A stretch of 64,000 nucleotides of DNA from Saposhnikovia divaricata (Eukaryota > Streptophyta > Magnoliopsida > Apiales > Apiaceae): positions 208,667,178-208,731,177 of the forward strand of contig CM071599.1 in assembly GCA_036435485.1 (NCBI GenBank), given 5' to 3'. A program made the position numbers and the translations under genes. Positions 12,258 through 25,500 of the stretch are shown here, piece after piece. The notes under the pieces are model-generated. The model was not told the origin of the DNA. It saw only the letters and a program-made list of their open reading frames with translations, and searched no databases. Within the stretch, counting starts at the first letter, position 1. Every line of letters begins with the position of its first letter.

Positions 12258-13396
12258 TACATACATACTTGCATTTTAGAAACATGATAAAGCAAGAAGG
12301 TTTCTTGGCCTGAGATAACAATAAAGAGTTTATTAACTGATACTGCTAATCACTTTGTTGTGATGTCTATTATTATTACCAAATGGAAGTACTGAGGAGT
12401 GGCACAAAAATCAAGTGACATTAAATCCTTCAAATATCTAGGGTCCTCGATGATCTCTAAAGCAACAATAACTGTTGTAAATTAGCAAGACCTGTAACAC
12501 TTGTTCTTATCAGATGACTTTGTATGATCAAAAATTTTAAAATCAAGCATTGCTCTTTAACAAGAGTGAAATATTATATCTTCCGGTCAAAACACTCCAT
12601 ATTTTTGCAAAGCTAGCTTTGCAAAATCCTCAATAAAGGAGGTTGATTTGTTAAAAACTTAAGTATATTATCCAGTGCCTTGAATTTCTTTCTGTTTGTG
12701 ATAAATACTTTTTTCTCATACAATCATTATGTTCAGAAATAATACCATAGTTTATAACTTGATACACTATGCATAGATAAAGTATCATGCTTTTATAGAG
12801 ATACAAACTCAAATCTTGGAGGACAATGAGATGCAAACGCACTTGTAAGAGCCATACTTAATTGCTACATTTGACCTACAAGGCTACAAGGCTACAATCA
12901 TGAACAAACAACTACATACTAATTTTACTCGGACATCCTAAATACTGATAAAATATCTAACTAGACATCAGTATTACATTAAGGGCATAACTAGTACCAA
13001 ATTACCATGTCAAAATAAAAGGATAACAATAGTCAAGAACATAAATCTCTTTACATGATTGACTAAGTAGTTGGTGCAAAAAACAAGCACAAAACTAATG
13101 CATACATATGTAAGTATCCTTAAAAACATTATGCAACATATAAACCAAATCATCCAGAATAAGAACCTCAAATAGCTTGTTCACAAAAATCAAGAAATTA
13201 CAAAGCTACACAAGCAAACATTCAAACAACCACACTAACAAAAGTACAAAACTTAACATCAAACTATTAATAAAGATCACAACTTTAAGCATAAAATCCA
13301 AAATATGAGCAAAACAAAAACAACCCGGATAAGGAAATCACAGGTAAAGATAAAATAAGTGAAGAAAATAGCAAAAACTAGGAAGAAAAATAATAC

Positions 13397-13600
13397 CCAG
13401 ATGAGAATGAAGACAGGAGAAGGCAAAGCAATCAAGGGGTTTTGTAGTTGTGTGTATATGTGTGGGTATCAATAATTGATTGTATGTATTGATTGGGGGG
13501 GGGGGGGGGGGGGGCTAGTAAACAGAGCCAGGGGAATGAAAAGAAGACAAAAACAGGGAGAGTGTGGTGAGGTGGAGCGTGATAACTGAGGACTTCGTGA
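13397..13600 (-). other. Probable 5' UTR exon of the SINAT gene
   Basis: Read on the minus strand this is pyrimidine-rich, has no long open frame and ends at a GT donor (13396-13395). It carries a 20-base C run (G on the plus strand). The right boundary, which is the transcription start, is a guess. Confidence 0.45.
13495..13514. repeat. Homopolymer of 20 G
   Basis: Uninterrupted run of 20 G on the plus strand, within the probable 5' UTR of the minus-strand SINAT gene (20 C in the transcript). Its length is likely unstable and error-prone in assembly. Confidence 0.95.
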
Positions 13601-14364
13601 GTGCAAGGTGTAACTAGCTATAACCTACCTACTCGCCCATGACATTTTTTATCTATTAATTTATTTTGATTATTTTGATTTATCTAAATTTATTTATTTA
13701 TGAAATATTTATTTGTTAATGTGAATCAAATTAAGGTTATTCCTATATCGAAGTTGTATTTAGTATAACTTCAACGATGTTTTTTTTTTTTTTGGAACAA
13801 ACTTCAACGATGTTATAACATAAAACGTGATGAAATTTAAAAGAAAGAAAGAAAACATTAATAATACATAATTTAAAGGTAAATTAAAATTATATTTAAA
13901 GATTTATAATAATGACATTTAAATATTATTGAGTTAAAATATATTAAATAATAAATATCAAGAAATGTTGGGAATAATGGACTATTTGCATCGTTTTTCA
14001 GTAGTGTTGTTTTAAACTAGTAGAAACATATAATTGATTGAAGATAATGTATTTTATAAAAACTGTATATTCATTAAAAATAATATTGAATCAATTTAAT
14101 AGGAAAACGTAATTAAATTAACTTTGTCCATCTGATTTGGATAGTCGCATCTAATGAGATGTATGGGGAATACCAAATGACAAGCATTCAAGGATCTGTC
14201 TGGTTTAGGTAGATATACTTTAATGGCTTCAGCTGCTCCTCTAACGTCCTTAAATTGTTAAAATATTCTACAAAATATGAACATAACTTCCAATTTCCAT
14301 CCTTGACATAAAGGGATGACCCTTCTGCATAATGCCTGAGTTCATATGTTGGCTTTCAGTGTTA
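13601..14364 (-). other. Intergenic between the SINAT and pseudouridine synthase genes
   Basis: AT-rich. A short AACTTCAACGATGTT word is repeated near 13770 and 13801. The last 100-200 bases are probably the 3' UTR of the pseudouridine synthase gene. No gene is seen. Confidence 0.45.
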
Positions 14365-17300
14365 TTATACCAAATAAGAAGACATGAGATTCCAACTAAT
14401 TTTCATGTGTGACGGCATTGATGCAACAAATCTAAGGAGATCAGGCTTTGTATAATTGTCGTGAGATTTTTGCGTTGTTTCTGATGTATTCTTGTGGAGC
14501 TCGATGAACTTAGCGACATTGGGAAGAACGAGCTCCCTGCAATGCATGTGTAGCAATGGTACCTTAGATAATACACTTCCTTTTTGAACATCCAATCCAT
14601 TTGGCCTCCGCATCTTGTAGGGTTTACCAGTTGTTGGCTCAATATCAACTCTAGGCATTTGCTTCCATCTACTGTGGGTAAACCATCCGTACTTGTAATC
14701 ACCTACAATTGGTGTTCCAAGAGCCTCGGCACAATGTACACGGATCTGTCCAAAATATTGAACGTAAAAGCAAAGGACTTCAGTAAGGTCTCACATTGTG
14801 AGTATTCTGTTTTTCAAGGATAAAGACAAACCTAATAAAAATATTAAAAGAACATCTTATCCACCAGATACAAGGAACAACTCAACTTTACATATCTTAT
14901 TTTTCGTATTAAGGATGACAGAGAGTGATCTTATGCAGCAGAAAAACCAGAAATGTTGGGAAGGAAAATAAAACTTCAAAATCATGTTAGTTTCATTTAC
15001 AAGTTTCTTTAAATCAACAATGCATAAAATACACACCTCAATTTAGGGTATAAAAATTGTCATTTATATGCAATATACTAGAACATTGGTGAATAAAAAA
15101 ATCATTAGTCACCAAACCAGTGGTTGAATTAAACATAAAACAAATGACATAATAATAGAAACAAGCACTTCGGTGGTATGATGGTTTTCCTCTTGATCTT
15201 GGATAGACCACCTTTGGAACATTTTTTTTCAAGTATTCCAAATATGAAATGAACTGGTGTCATCTAAGGGTGGGCTCACCACACCCAGCTCCCTTATGTT
15301 ACCACCCCTCATCACTCTGTATTCAATTATAGACATATCATCGTTTGAGCAACTAAAATTTACACAACTACACGGCGTGTTTTTTTTGCAGTTCGGATGT
15401 TGAAAGCCAGGAGTATTCTCTTAGCCTAAAAGAGAGGTCTTTCTGGGAAAGAATGAATGGTGACACTTGACAGCAAATGTGGGTAAGTTTTAAAGAATGA
15501 GGCCGAACAGGAAATGGATCTGACAGATGAATGTTGGGGAAAGTGGGAGCAATAGAACCCACTTAACTTCTTATTTTTACCCCACTAATTAAAGTATAGG
15601 CCAGAAAAATGGAAACTTCACTAGATTACATGGTGGCAATTATCACCAAAAGGCAATCTCCTCTTACAAAGTTACATCCAGGATCCAGCGATATTGAAGT
15701 TAAGGGTAAACATAAAAAATCAAAACCAGCATAAGTAACTGAAAAACCACACCTAAAAAATCTGAACAAAAGGAAAAACCGAAATATTTTGTTCGGTTTC
15801 TGTTCTGGTTTTTGGTCAAAACTAAACCGCTATATATATACAACTAAGGTACATAAACATTTTATCAAATTATATTTTAGTTTTATTATATTAATTTATC
15901 CACTTTAAAACCAATTATTTACGTGATAATTATCCCCACACAAAGATTTTACACACTATTCATTTCATTTTAACTAGAAGGAGCAGTTATTACATCTTAT
16001 TGATAGAAGTTAGGCTTTTAGAATTGATAATTCATAATTCCACTGAAAACTTACTGAAATACAAAATTTTATTTTGTTAGGGTCTCATGGCATTGCAGAT
16101 TGCATGTAGGGGTTTGATAATTTTTTTTTCTTTTAATGATGCAACTGGAATGACAAAGGTTAAGGCACATCATTTTGATACTGTATGTCTGTGTTCTACA
16201 TAGTACTTTTTTATCCAACTTTATTTATCGCCTAAAAACTGAAAACCGGAACTGTTTACAAAACCAAAAAACCGTTTGACACGATTTGGTAAAAACAGAA
16301 ACCAATAAATGGTTAACCAAAACTGAAAAACTGCTTGAAACAGTTTGGTAAAAGTTAATGTCAATTAACCAAATTGAACCACAGATAGTGGTTTGGTACA
16401 ACTGAATGCTCGAAACCGCAGCAAACCACACCATGCACATAACTAACTGGAGTTGTTACAGATTGCCCTATTTGTTTTTTTTTTATTCTTTGCTGGCTCC
16501 ACCTTATGCATTAGGGCCCCACACTAACAAGTTATTATTATATATTCTTAACAAGTAAAAAATTCAAGGTCGGTCGAGTACCCTCACTTGTCCGACATAC
16601 ATTTACCAACTTCGCTCTTTTATCTTAACATATACTCCTATATAGTTATGTTTTGCAATCATTTCTAAATTATAAAACTGGTGTAACCCTCATGCTCAAA
16701 CTTCACTCTTTTATATTAGTATCTATATAATTATGCTTGTAATCATTTCTAAATAATCTAACCGACGTAACCCTTATGCTGATATATCACTGTGTGATTA
16801 TTTGTATTTCGTATCAGTGGTAGTGTACTGTTATAATAATTGTAACTTCTTACTTCTCTTGTATATCTTTAACGACATAGCAAAGATGATCATATATTTG
16901 TAACAAAATTTATTGGCCAGGTAACTACAATGTTTCTAATTTGTATGTTTGATTATCTTTTTCATGACTTTTTTAATGTAACTACAATGTTGTGGCCTTT
17001 AAAATCTCCATGCATCATGTAGTAGTTGGTCTGAGTGGAGAATAAGCAATGACATAAAGATAGTAGTACAATCTAATTTATATATGAATTATAAAGTTGA
17101 CAAAGCTAATGTAAATGAATGAAAATTAGAAAGCCAATTTATTAATAGAGATTGTTTGAAAAATTATAAAGTTGATAAAGCTAATGTAAATGAATGAAAA
17201 TTAGAAAGTCAATTTATTAAAAGAGATTGTTTGAAATATCACCATGGAGGGGGAAAGTGAATAGAAGAAACTCTAAATAGCACAAATTGCAGATGAGAAA

Positions 17301-17883
17301 GTAAACAACAACAAAAATACAGGGCAATCATGGAGAGATTACATGATAGGAGAAACCTGAAGGGACAAAATTTTAATATGCAAATAAACTAGATATGCCT
17401 CATACGAGCTGACATGATACAGGTGTAAATACAATAAAGACCATTCAAAACAGAAATGATTGACATTAACACGATTAGTAAGTGTCAAAGTGCAAGGCGG
17501 TCATAAGAAATGAATGATACATGGGAAAATGTCCACCAGGGTTGAAATTACCTGATGTTTCCTGCTTGTAAGTGGGCGCAACTCAATCCATGAGCATCCA
17601 TTTATCATAGGGCCAAGAACTCGATATTCTGTCACTGCCTCTTGCGAGGCTTCTAAACCCGAGCCATGAGCCAATATAACTCGTTCTGTTTTTCCATCAT
17701 CAAGGAATACCTAATGTTGACATAAGATTAGTCATTTCGTCATGCCTTAAAAAGTCCTAGCTTCTAATGTACATATCCACCACCCATATGTAAAAACCAT
17801 TCACACAAGACGGCGTAACCACATGATAGACAGAATGTACGTGCGAGCGTGTGTCTGGGGTGTGTGTGTGTGAGACAGAGAGA

Positions 17884-17969
<86 letters not shown>

Positions 17970-20900
17970 CTTCGTAAGGGGAGCACGTATTAAACCTTCC
18001 TTTTCCTTGGGAGAACCTATGACCAATACCCAGTATTTCTGATATGTTGCGTGACAAGCATCATTCCAAGCCTAACAATGTAACTTCTTAGTCATAAGAT
18101 ATTATAACATTACTAAGAAACCCTCAACGAAATTGGGAGTGGAAACACCATTAGCCCTCCAGCAGTGAGCACGTGCACTGACGTGATGTACCTTTTGAGA
18201 GGAGTTTCCTCTATATATGCCGCTGAACAACCACTGTAGATGATCTATGCTTTCTTTTGTTCTGCCCATTAAATGAATTCCACTGCTCTCTCTATCAAGA
18301 CGATGAACCTATCAGATAGCATGCCGGCAAAATGTATATGATGTCAAGGGGCTAAACAGACTAAAAATGTCTTGATTCGCATTAGCATCCAAATCTTGAC
18401 TTGAGAAATGTATGCGGAGTTACAAGATAATGAATGTTCAGAATATGTAAAAGGTAAAAAAGACAAACTTAGAATGGGAGCAAGATGCAATAGTACTATT
18501 GTGTTTCTTCTAAGAATTCTCGATGTCATGTTCTAATAATAAATTTTCAATTTTTCAATTAATTATAGGCCTCCTTTGTTTGGCTTACAATATTGTGTTT
18601 TGGAAAAGTTAAGGTAAAGGATATTTGAGTTATGAAAATAAATTATTGGAAAAAAGTAATCCTTCTTTGAAAATATTTTCTCTTCTCAAAAACATGTGCA
18701 ACCGTAGTTCATGAAATATAGAATCACAAAGACTGAACAAATAAATAAATTCAGGGAAACTTTTTCCAATTGAGCAAACGAAACCTTAGTTTCTAATACT
18801 GCAACACTCGCTTATAGAATAAGGTTGTGTTCACTTGGACTAAATAAAATTAGGAAAGAATTGGAAGAGATATATACTTATTTAAGAAGGGATGTTTATA
18901 ATTTTTATTCTTCTTCCATTCCGTTCCAAACAATCAATACTAGAACTTCAAAGCACCAATTTTGCAAGGAATGTTGCATTTCCCTTCTTCCTTATTTTCC
19001 CAACAAACCTTATCATCGAAAATTTCTTCTCCCTCATATTTGTTCACAATTCTCTTTTACATCCCCTCTCCTTAGATTTTGTTCATAATTTTTCATGTCA
19101 TTCCATCCCCATTCCATTCCCTCCAAGTAAAGACAACCGAAGAGCATTAAGGTAGCCTCTACATACCAAATTATGGTGCCCCAGACACAAATGTCATACA
19201 CACTTGGCGAAATATTCCATCCACGAAAACATGAATCACAACCACAATCATATAGGAAATGTTATAGGACGAAACAAATTTACACATTTCATATTATGAA
19301 AACAAATTCACACATTTCATATTATGATAATAAGATACATTACAAAAGTGGCCAATATTACTATGTTGTCATTGATAAACATGTAGAAAGAAACAATGTG
19401 CACATACATACACATATATAGTATATCTAATTTAGGACCTTCCTCATTTTCGTAAGATAGAAGTTATCTTGTTCAACCACATGTCCAAAGAATTATCTTA
19501 TTCAGTAAAGTACGTTTCTAAGACATAGAAAAACAATACCAACAGAACAAGAACAACATCACATGTACAAGAACCTCACCAATTTAGGACCTTCCTCATT
19601 GTCGTAAGATAATGCTGCAGAAGCCAATGCATCCATGCTGTTATGAACAGGTAGGTTTCCCTAGCACCAGATGTTTAAAGATCAGTTACGAAAAAGTAAC
19701 CAGAACAGGCAGAGTGCAAAAAGCAATCGGGATTTGCTTACCTTCACCGGCAATCTGGGAGGTTTGTTTAGCACAATTATAGCAGAGTCCTAGATTCAAA
19801 AAACACAAATGAATTGAATAGTTACTAAGGTAACCATATCTTGATTAAAAGAGTATTTATGAAGTCCTTTTTAAGCAATATAAATATATTTGCTTTCTAT
19901 CCCAAATAGTGTAGATTTCAAAAGACATATATTCCACACCATGGTTAGCGAAAATTAAATATAAACATATTCCACACAAGCAAATAATACTACTATGTTA
20001 CTTATTGAGAAAATAATCATTCAAAATATTATTCTAATCATCTAGTGTGCCTTAATAGGACCATCATCTCAAAAGGGGCAAAAACAAAAACTAAAGTAGC
20101 AATATTCAAAGTAGGGTTGAGTAGACGCATAAACAATTTCATATTCAGAAAAACTGTAACCAGTCTGTTTTTTCCCAACTGCAACTTGTCTATATAAAAA
20201 TATAAGATTATAGAGACGTGCCTTGTATTTGACAAGTCTTTGAAGATACTCAATCTCATCAGCATTAGGATACAACGTTCCCGTTGGTATAGCGTTAAAT
20301 CTCTTGGAGATTCTGGTTTCCGCTACAGAAACAGGTACATAAATTCTCGCCCCTGTCTTCATGACCTCATTGTGCCTAATCTGCACGTTACTGTAGATTG
20401 TAGAATAAATAAACCCACAAAATATTGTTGCAGTAATGAAACAACCCATTTATCGAATTATTACCTTTCTCAAGTGATCCATTTGTCCCTGTTTATATAA
20501 AGACAGCCCATCTGAACGATTATCATCATCTATATGCACCTGTTAAAACTGAATTATATACATAATCTAGTCAACAAAAAACATTACAAATCCTAACCCA
20601 AAAACTAAATAAAACATATGAAGTAATTAGAACATAGAGACGAAAAGGTAATCAATTACACAAGCTTGTATATCACTATATAACTTGGAGAAAACAGCCT
20701 AAGGGGTTTCGTAAGTAGAAATGTACCTAGTGAATTTGGCTATTTTCCTATCTATTCACTATCCTCTTCCGTTAATCAAGTATTTTGTTCTAGTAATTTA
20801 TTTATTCATTTCATTGGGGGGTAAGTAATGCAAATCAAACATTCGTATAAACCGAGATTTCCAAGTACCTTCTACATTACATTTTCTACCTACACATACT

Positions 20901-21566
20901 TTAACATCCACAGAAAACAATAATTCATTTCATTTTATATGTTCGTTTCATTGGGGGTAAGTACTGCAAAACATCCACACAAAACAGTTCTATACCATAA
21001 CGGATTAACGGTATACAAGCCTATATATCGCGAAAATGCAAATAACAACCGGAAAAATGACAGATTAAAATTCACATATAAATGTCAAAAGTCGAAACTT
21101 ACGAGGCCCTTTCACATTACATTCTTTACCTACATTACATATTACATTACATTTTTACCTACACCTACTTTAACATCTACATAGAACAGTTATAAAACAT
21201 AACATTACACAAACTTAAACATTGCGAAAATGCATAAAACAAGGAGAAAAATGAGAGATTAAAACACACAAATAAATCGAAACTTACGAGGCCCTTTTTG
21301 AAATGTGATTGAATGACCAAATCATCAATTTCCTGAAAATAAAATTTCATCCAAGAAATAGCAGTGACACGTGGAGGGAGCAAAGGATGATGACAAGGGA
21401 ATGGAGGGAGAGACAAGAGTTGTCTGGGCTTTTGCTCATTCTTACGAGGTGGGCCTAATTGGGCTATGTTGGTTTTGGGAGAAACACGCACTACTGTGTG
21501 TGATTTGGGTGTGCAATTGGGTGGTGGTGTGCTTATTCTTGAATAAAATCTTAATCCTCTCAACAT
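14365..21566 (-). CDS. RNA pseudouridine synthase, RluA family (mitochondrial PUS3/PUS4-like)
   Basis: Nine exons (21566-21288, 20539-20465, 20380-20222, 19789-19742, 19660-19580, 18308-18192, 18071-17970, 17710-17552, 14745-14365) join in frame to give 466 residues. The catalytic motif HRLDRESSG carries the active-site aspartate at about residue 219. KPPRLPVK, RKHQIRVHCAE and GTPIVGDYKYGW are further RluA-family blocks. The end, LRFVASMPSHMKISWNLM, is as I remember for Arabidopsis RNA pseudouridine synthase 3. The first residues (MLRGLRFYSRIS) are rich in Arg/Ser and lack acids, fitting a mitochondrial presequence. The enzyme isomerises uridine to pseudouridine in RNA; the target site cannot be read from sequence. 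The third intron has a GC donor (AAG|GCACGT at 20221-20220) and intron 7 begins with a (CT)n tract. All frames close, so the gene looks intact. Confidence 0.93.
15760..16446. repeat. CGGTTT/AAACCG-rich repeat in the last intron of the pseudouridine synthase gene
   Basis: Both flanks of this stretch (15760-15835 and 16208-16446) are dense in AACCAAA, AAACCG and GGTTTGG words, a composition common in non-autonomous hAT elements. I could not define termini or a target duplication, so the transposon label is tentative. Confidence 0.3.
16610..16785. repeat. Tandem duplication of about 85 bp in intron
   Basis: Two diverged copies of a unit containing CACTCTTTTAT, ATAGTTATG, AATCATTTCTAAAT and GTAACCCTCATGCT lie head to tail in the last intron of the pseudouridine synthase gene. 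Confidence 0.6.
17088..17236. repeat. Tandem duplication of about 75 bp in intron
   Basis: Two near-identical head-to-tail copies (offset 75) of a unit containing ATAAAGTTGA, AAAGCTAATGTAAATGAATG and AGAGATTGTTTGAAA. A few substitutions separate them. Confidence 0.85.
17875..17967. repeat. (GA)n microsatellite at the start of an intron of the pseudouridine synthase gene
   Basis: A GA tract with a few interruptions at its left end. On the sense strand it begins directly after the donor (ACGAAG|GTTCTCTCTC; GT at 17969-17968). Confidence 0.9.
19429..19459 (-). repeat. Duplicated fragment of a pseudouridine synthase exon inside the neighbouring intron
   Basis: The 31 bases match 19581-19611, the 3' end of the exon at 19580-19660, at 30 of 31 positions, 152 bases away in the same orientation. 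The copy lies in the intron just downstream in transcription. Confidence 0.85.
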
Positions 21567-22500
21567 TACTGCTTTTGTGTTTGTAGAATTTCAACAGGAG
21601 GTTATATACAATTACGGGTCGGGTCGGGTTATTCATATGTTATGTATGAACTGGGATTAGGGTTTGAGGTTTATGCGAGAGATGAACAGATGGAGGCATG
21701 GAGCTTAAGATGGGAATAAAGAAGCACGGTTTTAGTAAAACCGTTTTTACATCAAAAATTCTATTATACAATTTCGTAAAAATAAAAATACCTATTTCCT
21801 GTATTGCATTAAGATTTAATATTATACTTTATTTTTAATAAACAACTGCAATTTATTTTGAATTTGATTAATAACTTTAATTATTTTAGTTTGAGGGTTA
21901 TATTCATTTTCTCACTGCTATATATAAAAATATAATACAATCAAATCCTTATTGTGTTTCCTTTATATTTTCTTCATTTCATCTGTAATCACATGATACA
22001 AAAAAAAAATGTCTTTTTTAAATAAAATATGTAACACACTGTTTCATTATACTCGTTCTTTCTTTTTAATTTTCATGTCACTAAAAACATCTCATCCGAT
22101 CAACTACAATGTATTTTTTATCTAACCTGAAACAAAATACATTTATTTTCCGGAAAAGAAAAGAGAAAAGTATTTTTGTCCAGTGAAGCAAGAGGCTGAG
22201 GCTCCTTGTTTCAGACTACATTTGTTCTCTTATCAAATATCGAACAAACAAAACTAAAACAAATGTCAATCAACATGCAACAAAACACATAATTCAGCAA
22301 TTTAAGTAAGCTTTACAAGCTTGCTTAGTGTACCAAAAACATTTTGTTCTACCAGAATTTACAAGATTGGTTCTTTTGAAACATATCCTAATTCCAGGAT
22401 CCAAAACAACCAGTCTGAAAGCATCAGTTCTAGATTTTTACAAGCATGATTACGAGAGAACATATTCTCCAGAAAGTTGGTATTGCAAAAGGATAAAATG
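21567..22500 (-). other. Intergenic between the pseudouridine synthase and NSE1 genes
   Basis: The first part is the promoter and 5' UTR of the pseudouridine synthase gene; the last 150 or so bases are probably the 3' UTR of NSE1. AT-rich, no gene or repeat recognised. Confidence 0.5.
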
Positions 22501-25500
22501 TTAACTTTGGCTGGCACCAGTTCGCCGCGAAGAGCGCCGTGTTGTCCGCATCTCAGATTTGACTGTGCAAGTCTGAGAAGGACCAGATCCGCTCGTGTCA
22601 TCAGCAGTTCTGTTGCGTCTCTGCTTCTTAGTAGCGGGGGGTTTAGGGGGTGGTTGGTTCTGAGAGTTTCCATTTGGCACATCCTCCTCGTCATGTACTA
22701 CAAATTCACTTTTGGGCACCGTATACTCCCATTTAGTGCCACAACCCGGACAGACTCTCTCAGCCTGCAAATTATGTGTAATAGATGATTTGACAGATCC
22801 TAAAATGTCAGTCTTGGTAGCAAATATGACAGAACAGGAAAATTAGACACATACTCTTCTTTGGGAAAATTTCCTCGTTAGACAGTAGTTATGGATGCGA
22901 ACAGTGCAGCTTTCATTTGAACATGCATCTGCCTGAAAACATATGAACAGTAAATATATCAGACTTATAAGAGCTGACAATGTTATCCGGACCTCGTATA
23001 TCAAGTACGCACCATAAACAAGACTCCAAAATGTAAATTAAGCAAGACAATGACATGCACAAAACAAACGGGTTGCTTAGCTAATTAACAGGTTGAGGAG
23101 ATACGGTGAGCACTAAAATGTTAATTTGGCAAAAATATCATATGCATGGGTATTCTGGCTCCTGCGTTGCTGGGAATATTTCTAGACAGCAATTTCGGAA
23201 CGTTAAATGTGATAAAAAGGAAACAGTGTGAAGCAACTTTCTTATAGAAAGGAAAACATGCACATACAAAACTCTAGAGAGCTTGTATAAAGTAAAGGTC
23301 TATGCAGACCAAAAAATAAAATTGGCTAGAAAAGGGACCTTCACTCCAGCCTCATTACAGACATCACAAGCAGGAACATCATTATTACGAAACCAGCTCC
23401 GCAGGTCCAAAAAGGATCTAACACCAAGCCCAATCCTACCATCTGAAGTTGCACAGAGCCATTTATCACGTACAAGCTCATCCAGAGTTCGTTCCTTTTG
23501 GGACAAAGAAAAATTCCTGAAAGCAGCAGGAACCTGAGATGAGACCCCCTGCGACTCTGGTCCACCTCCATTAGGAACCTAAATACACCGCACACAATGG
23601 TAAGGGCAACAACTGCAATAATCAATATTCGAGAAACTTTTCAAGTTGTGTTGCAAATTTTCATATTTAACCATAATGATAAGGAACCTAAATACACTGC
23701 ACACATGGTAAGGGCAACAACTGCAATAATCAATATTCGAGAGACATTTCAAGTTGTGTTGCAAAATTTCATATTTAACCATAATGACTATAGTTTTAAG
23801 TTTTAACACATAAAGTGCTAACGGTCAAGAAACAAAATCAACACTAGCCTTTCAGCATGACTGGTCTAGCTGAAGCAGCATTTTCAAAAAAAGAAGGGGC
23901 CAAGATAAAGACCAAATAAGTAAACTTAAGGTATGACGAGAGAAAGTTGCGTTCTTTTTGTTAGAAATTTAATAAATGCACGTTCTGTCTACATCAGCTA
24001 GACTTTCGTTACATCCTAGACACATGACACATACAGCCGTCCGTAGTGAAATTACCAAATGCATTGTACAAATTCCAAGTTTGTATAAGATGACGAGTAG
24101 AGAAACCGAGAGACAAGGTGTAACATATATGCTTACAAGAAATTATTGTAGCAAGATCAGTACTTTTTTTACTGTATTAATTAAACATTAATAACGCCAG
24201 GTAAATGGGAAATCATAAATCACAGGGAAGATATTTACAAGCGAAGCATCAACAATGTACATATTTACGGGTAGATGCTCATGGAAACATTTAGAATAAG
24301 CGCATCAGTACCTGATTTTCCAACCTTGTATTAAGAGCATCAATATTGGAAATGCTACCCTGAGCTGTATCATCTTGTATAATAGCTTCAATCTGATATT
24401 TGGTACTTGCAGGTCAGAAAAATTAGGCAAGCTACTGATATAATTATTCTGCAAATAAACTGACAAGCTTAAAGTGTTCCATATATATACCTGGATTAAA
24501 GGTTCTTTATCTCTGATATATAAAAACAATTAAGCATTTAAATCAGAGAGCAGGCACAACTTATAAGTTATAACCTTATACATGCAATAATATGCATCAT
24601 TTCCTCTAATTATACTGCATTAGCAGAAACATAAGCAAAAAACGCAACTGATACAAGTAAAACTGCTTACACATAGATGCTGTGTTTCCACCTCACAGCA
24701 ATACAGTGCGAGCTGAGACAGGTAGAAATCTAAAAGTCTAAGAAGGTAACCACTTGATAGATATATTCCTAAATGCATTAACTATCGATATATTATAACT
24801 GTTCAAATACATATAACGCTCCTTGTGAAATATCTCGTTGACAGGAATGAGGCATGATTGGCCACTTCGTACTCAATTCAACTACTTTCTTTATTCAATT
24901 TCTTCCCCTTGTCTAACCAGCTAAAAGAAAAACAATTTAAACAAAATAATTAAAAGCATAGTGTATTAGTTACAAATCCAAAAAACATTCAAACAACCAA
25001 AGATTCAACAATGCGGAGGTAGGAAGACCAACACTTACGATTCCTTTATAGAAAGCAATTTGAGGAACCGTGTACTTGGTTCCAAGCTTGGACTGTTCAT
25101 CTGCAACATTGTTGACCACTCCATAATATACAGTGCCATCATACTGGTTTCTGAACGCACGTAACTCAAATTGCACATAAGCAAGATTGGAATTTATCTT
25201 CTTAAGATAATCATGGAACAATCGTTCACTATCTGGTAACAAAAACAAAACAACACCAACAAAGTAAGTGACAATCAAGAATCACCAGTACACGTAGTTC
25301 CTTCCCAAACTTTACTAAAAGTTTCACAAAAACCGGTCTGGCATAATTACCTATAAAAAATGAGTAAACAGGTAGCAATTACTTGAGCTAGAGACTGCTC
25401 AATGTCACAAAATTCACCTACTTTTGTAAAGTTGTACTCTTTGATTATCAGCCTCTATTACTACACCTTATTTATCAATTCTCGACTTATCCATCAAAAG

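Larger units (their letters stand above)
11557..13396 (-). other. 5' UTR intron of the SINAT gene
   Basis: Between the acceptor at 11558-11557 and a plausible donor at 13396-13395 (TCATCTGG|GTATTA) no coding sequence is seen. It contains the Stowaway element and its TA tract; the rest is AT-rich. The intron call rests on splice-site context and UTR-like composition, without transcript evidence. Confidence 0.55.

Noticed and set aside
17757..18057. Long Ser-Leu repeat open frames
   Set aside because: They are translations of the (GA)n microsatellite running into a true exon; the same applies at 5074-5427 and 26368-26646.
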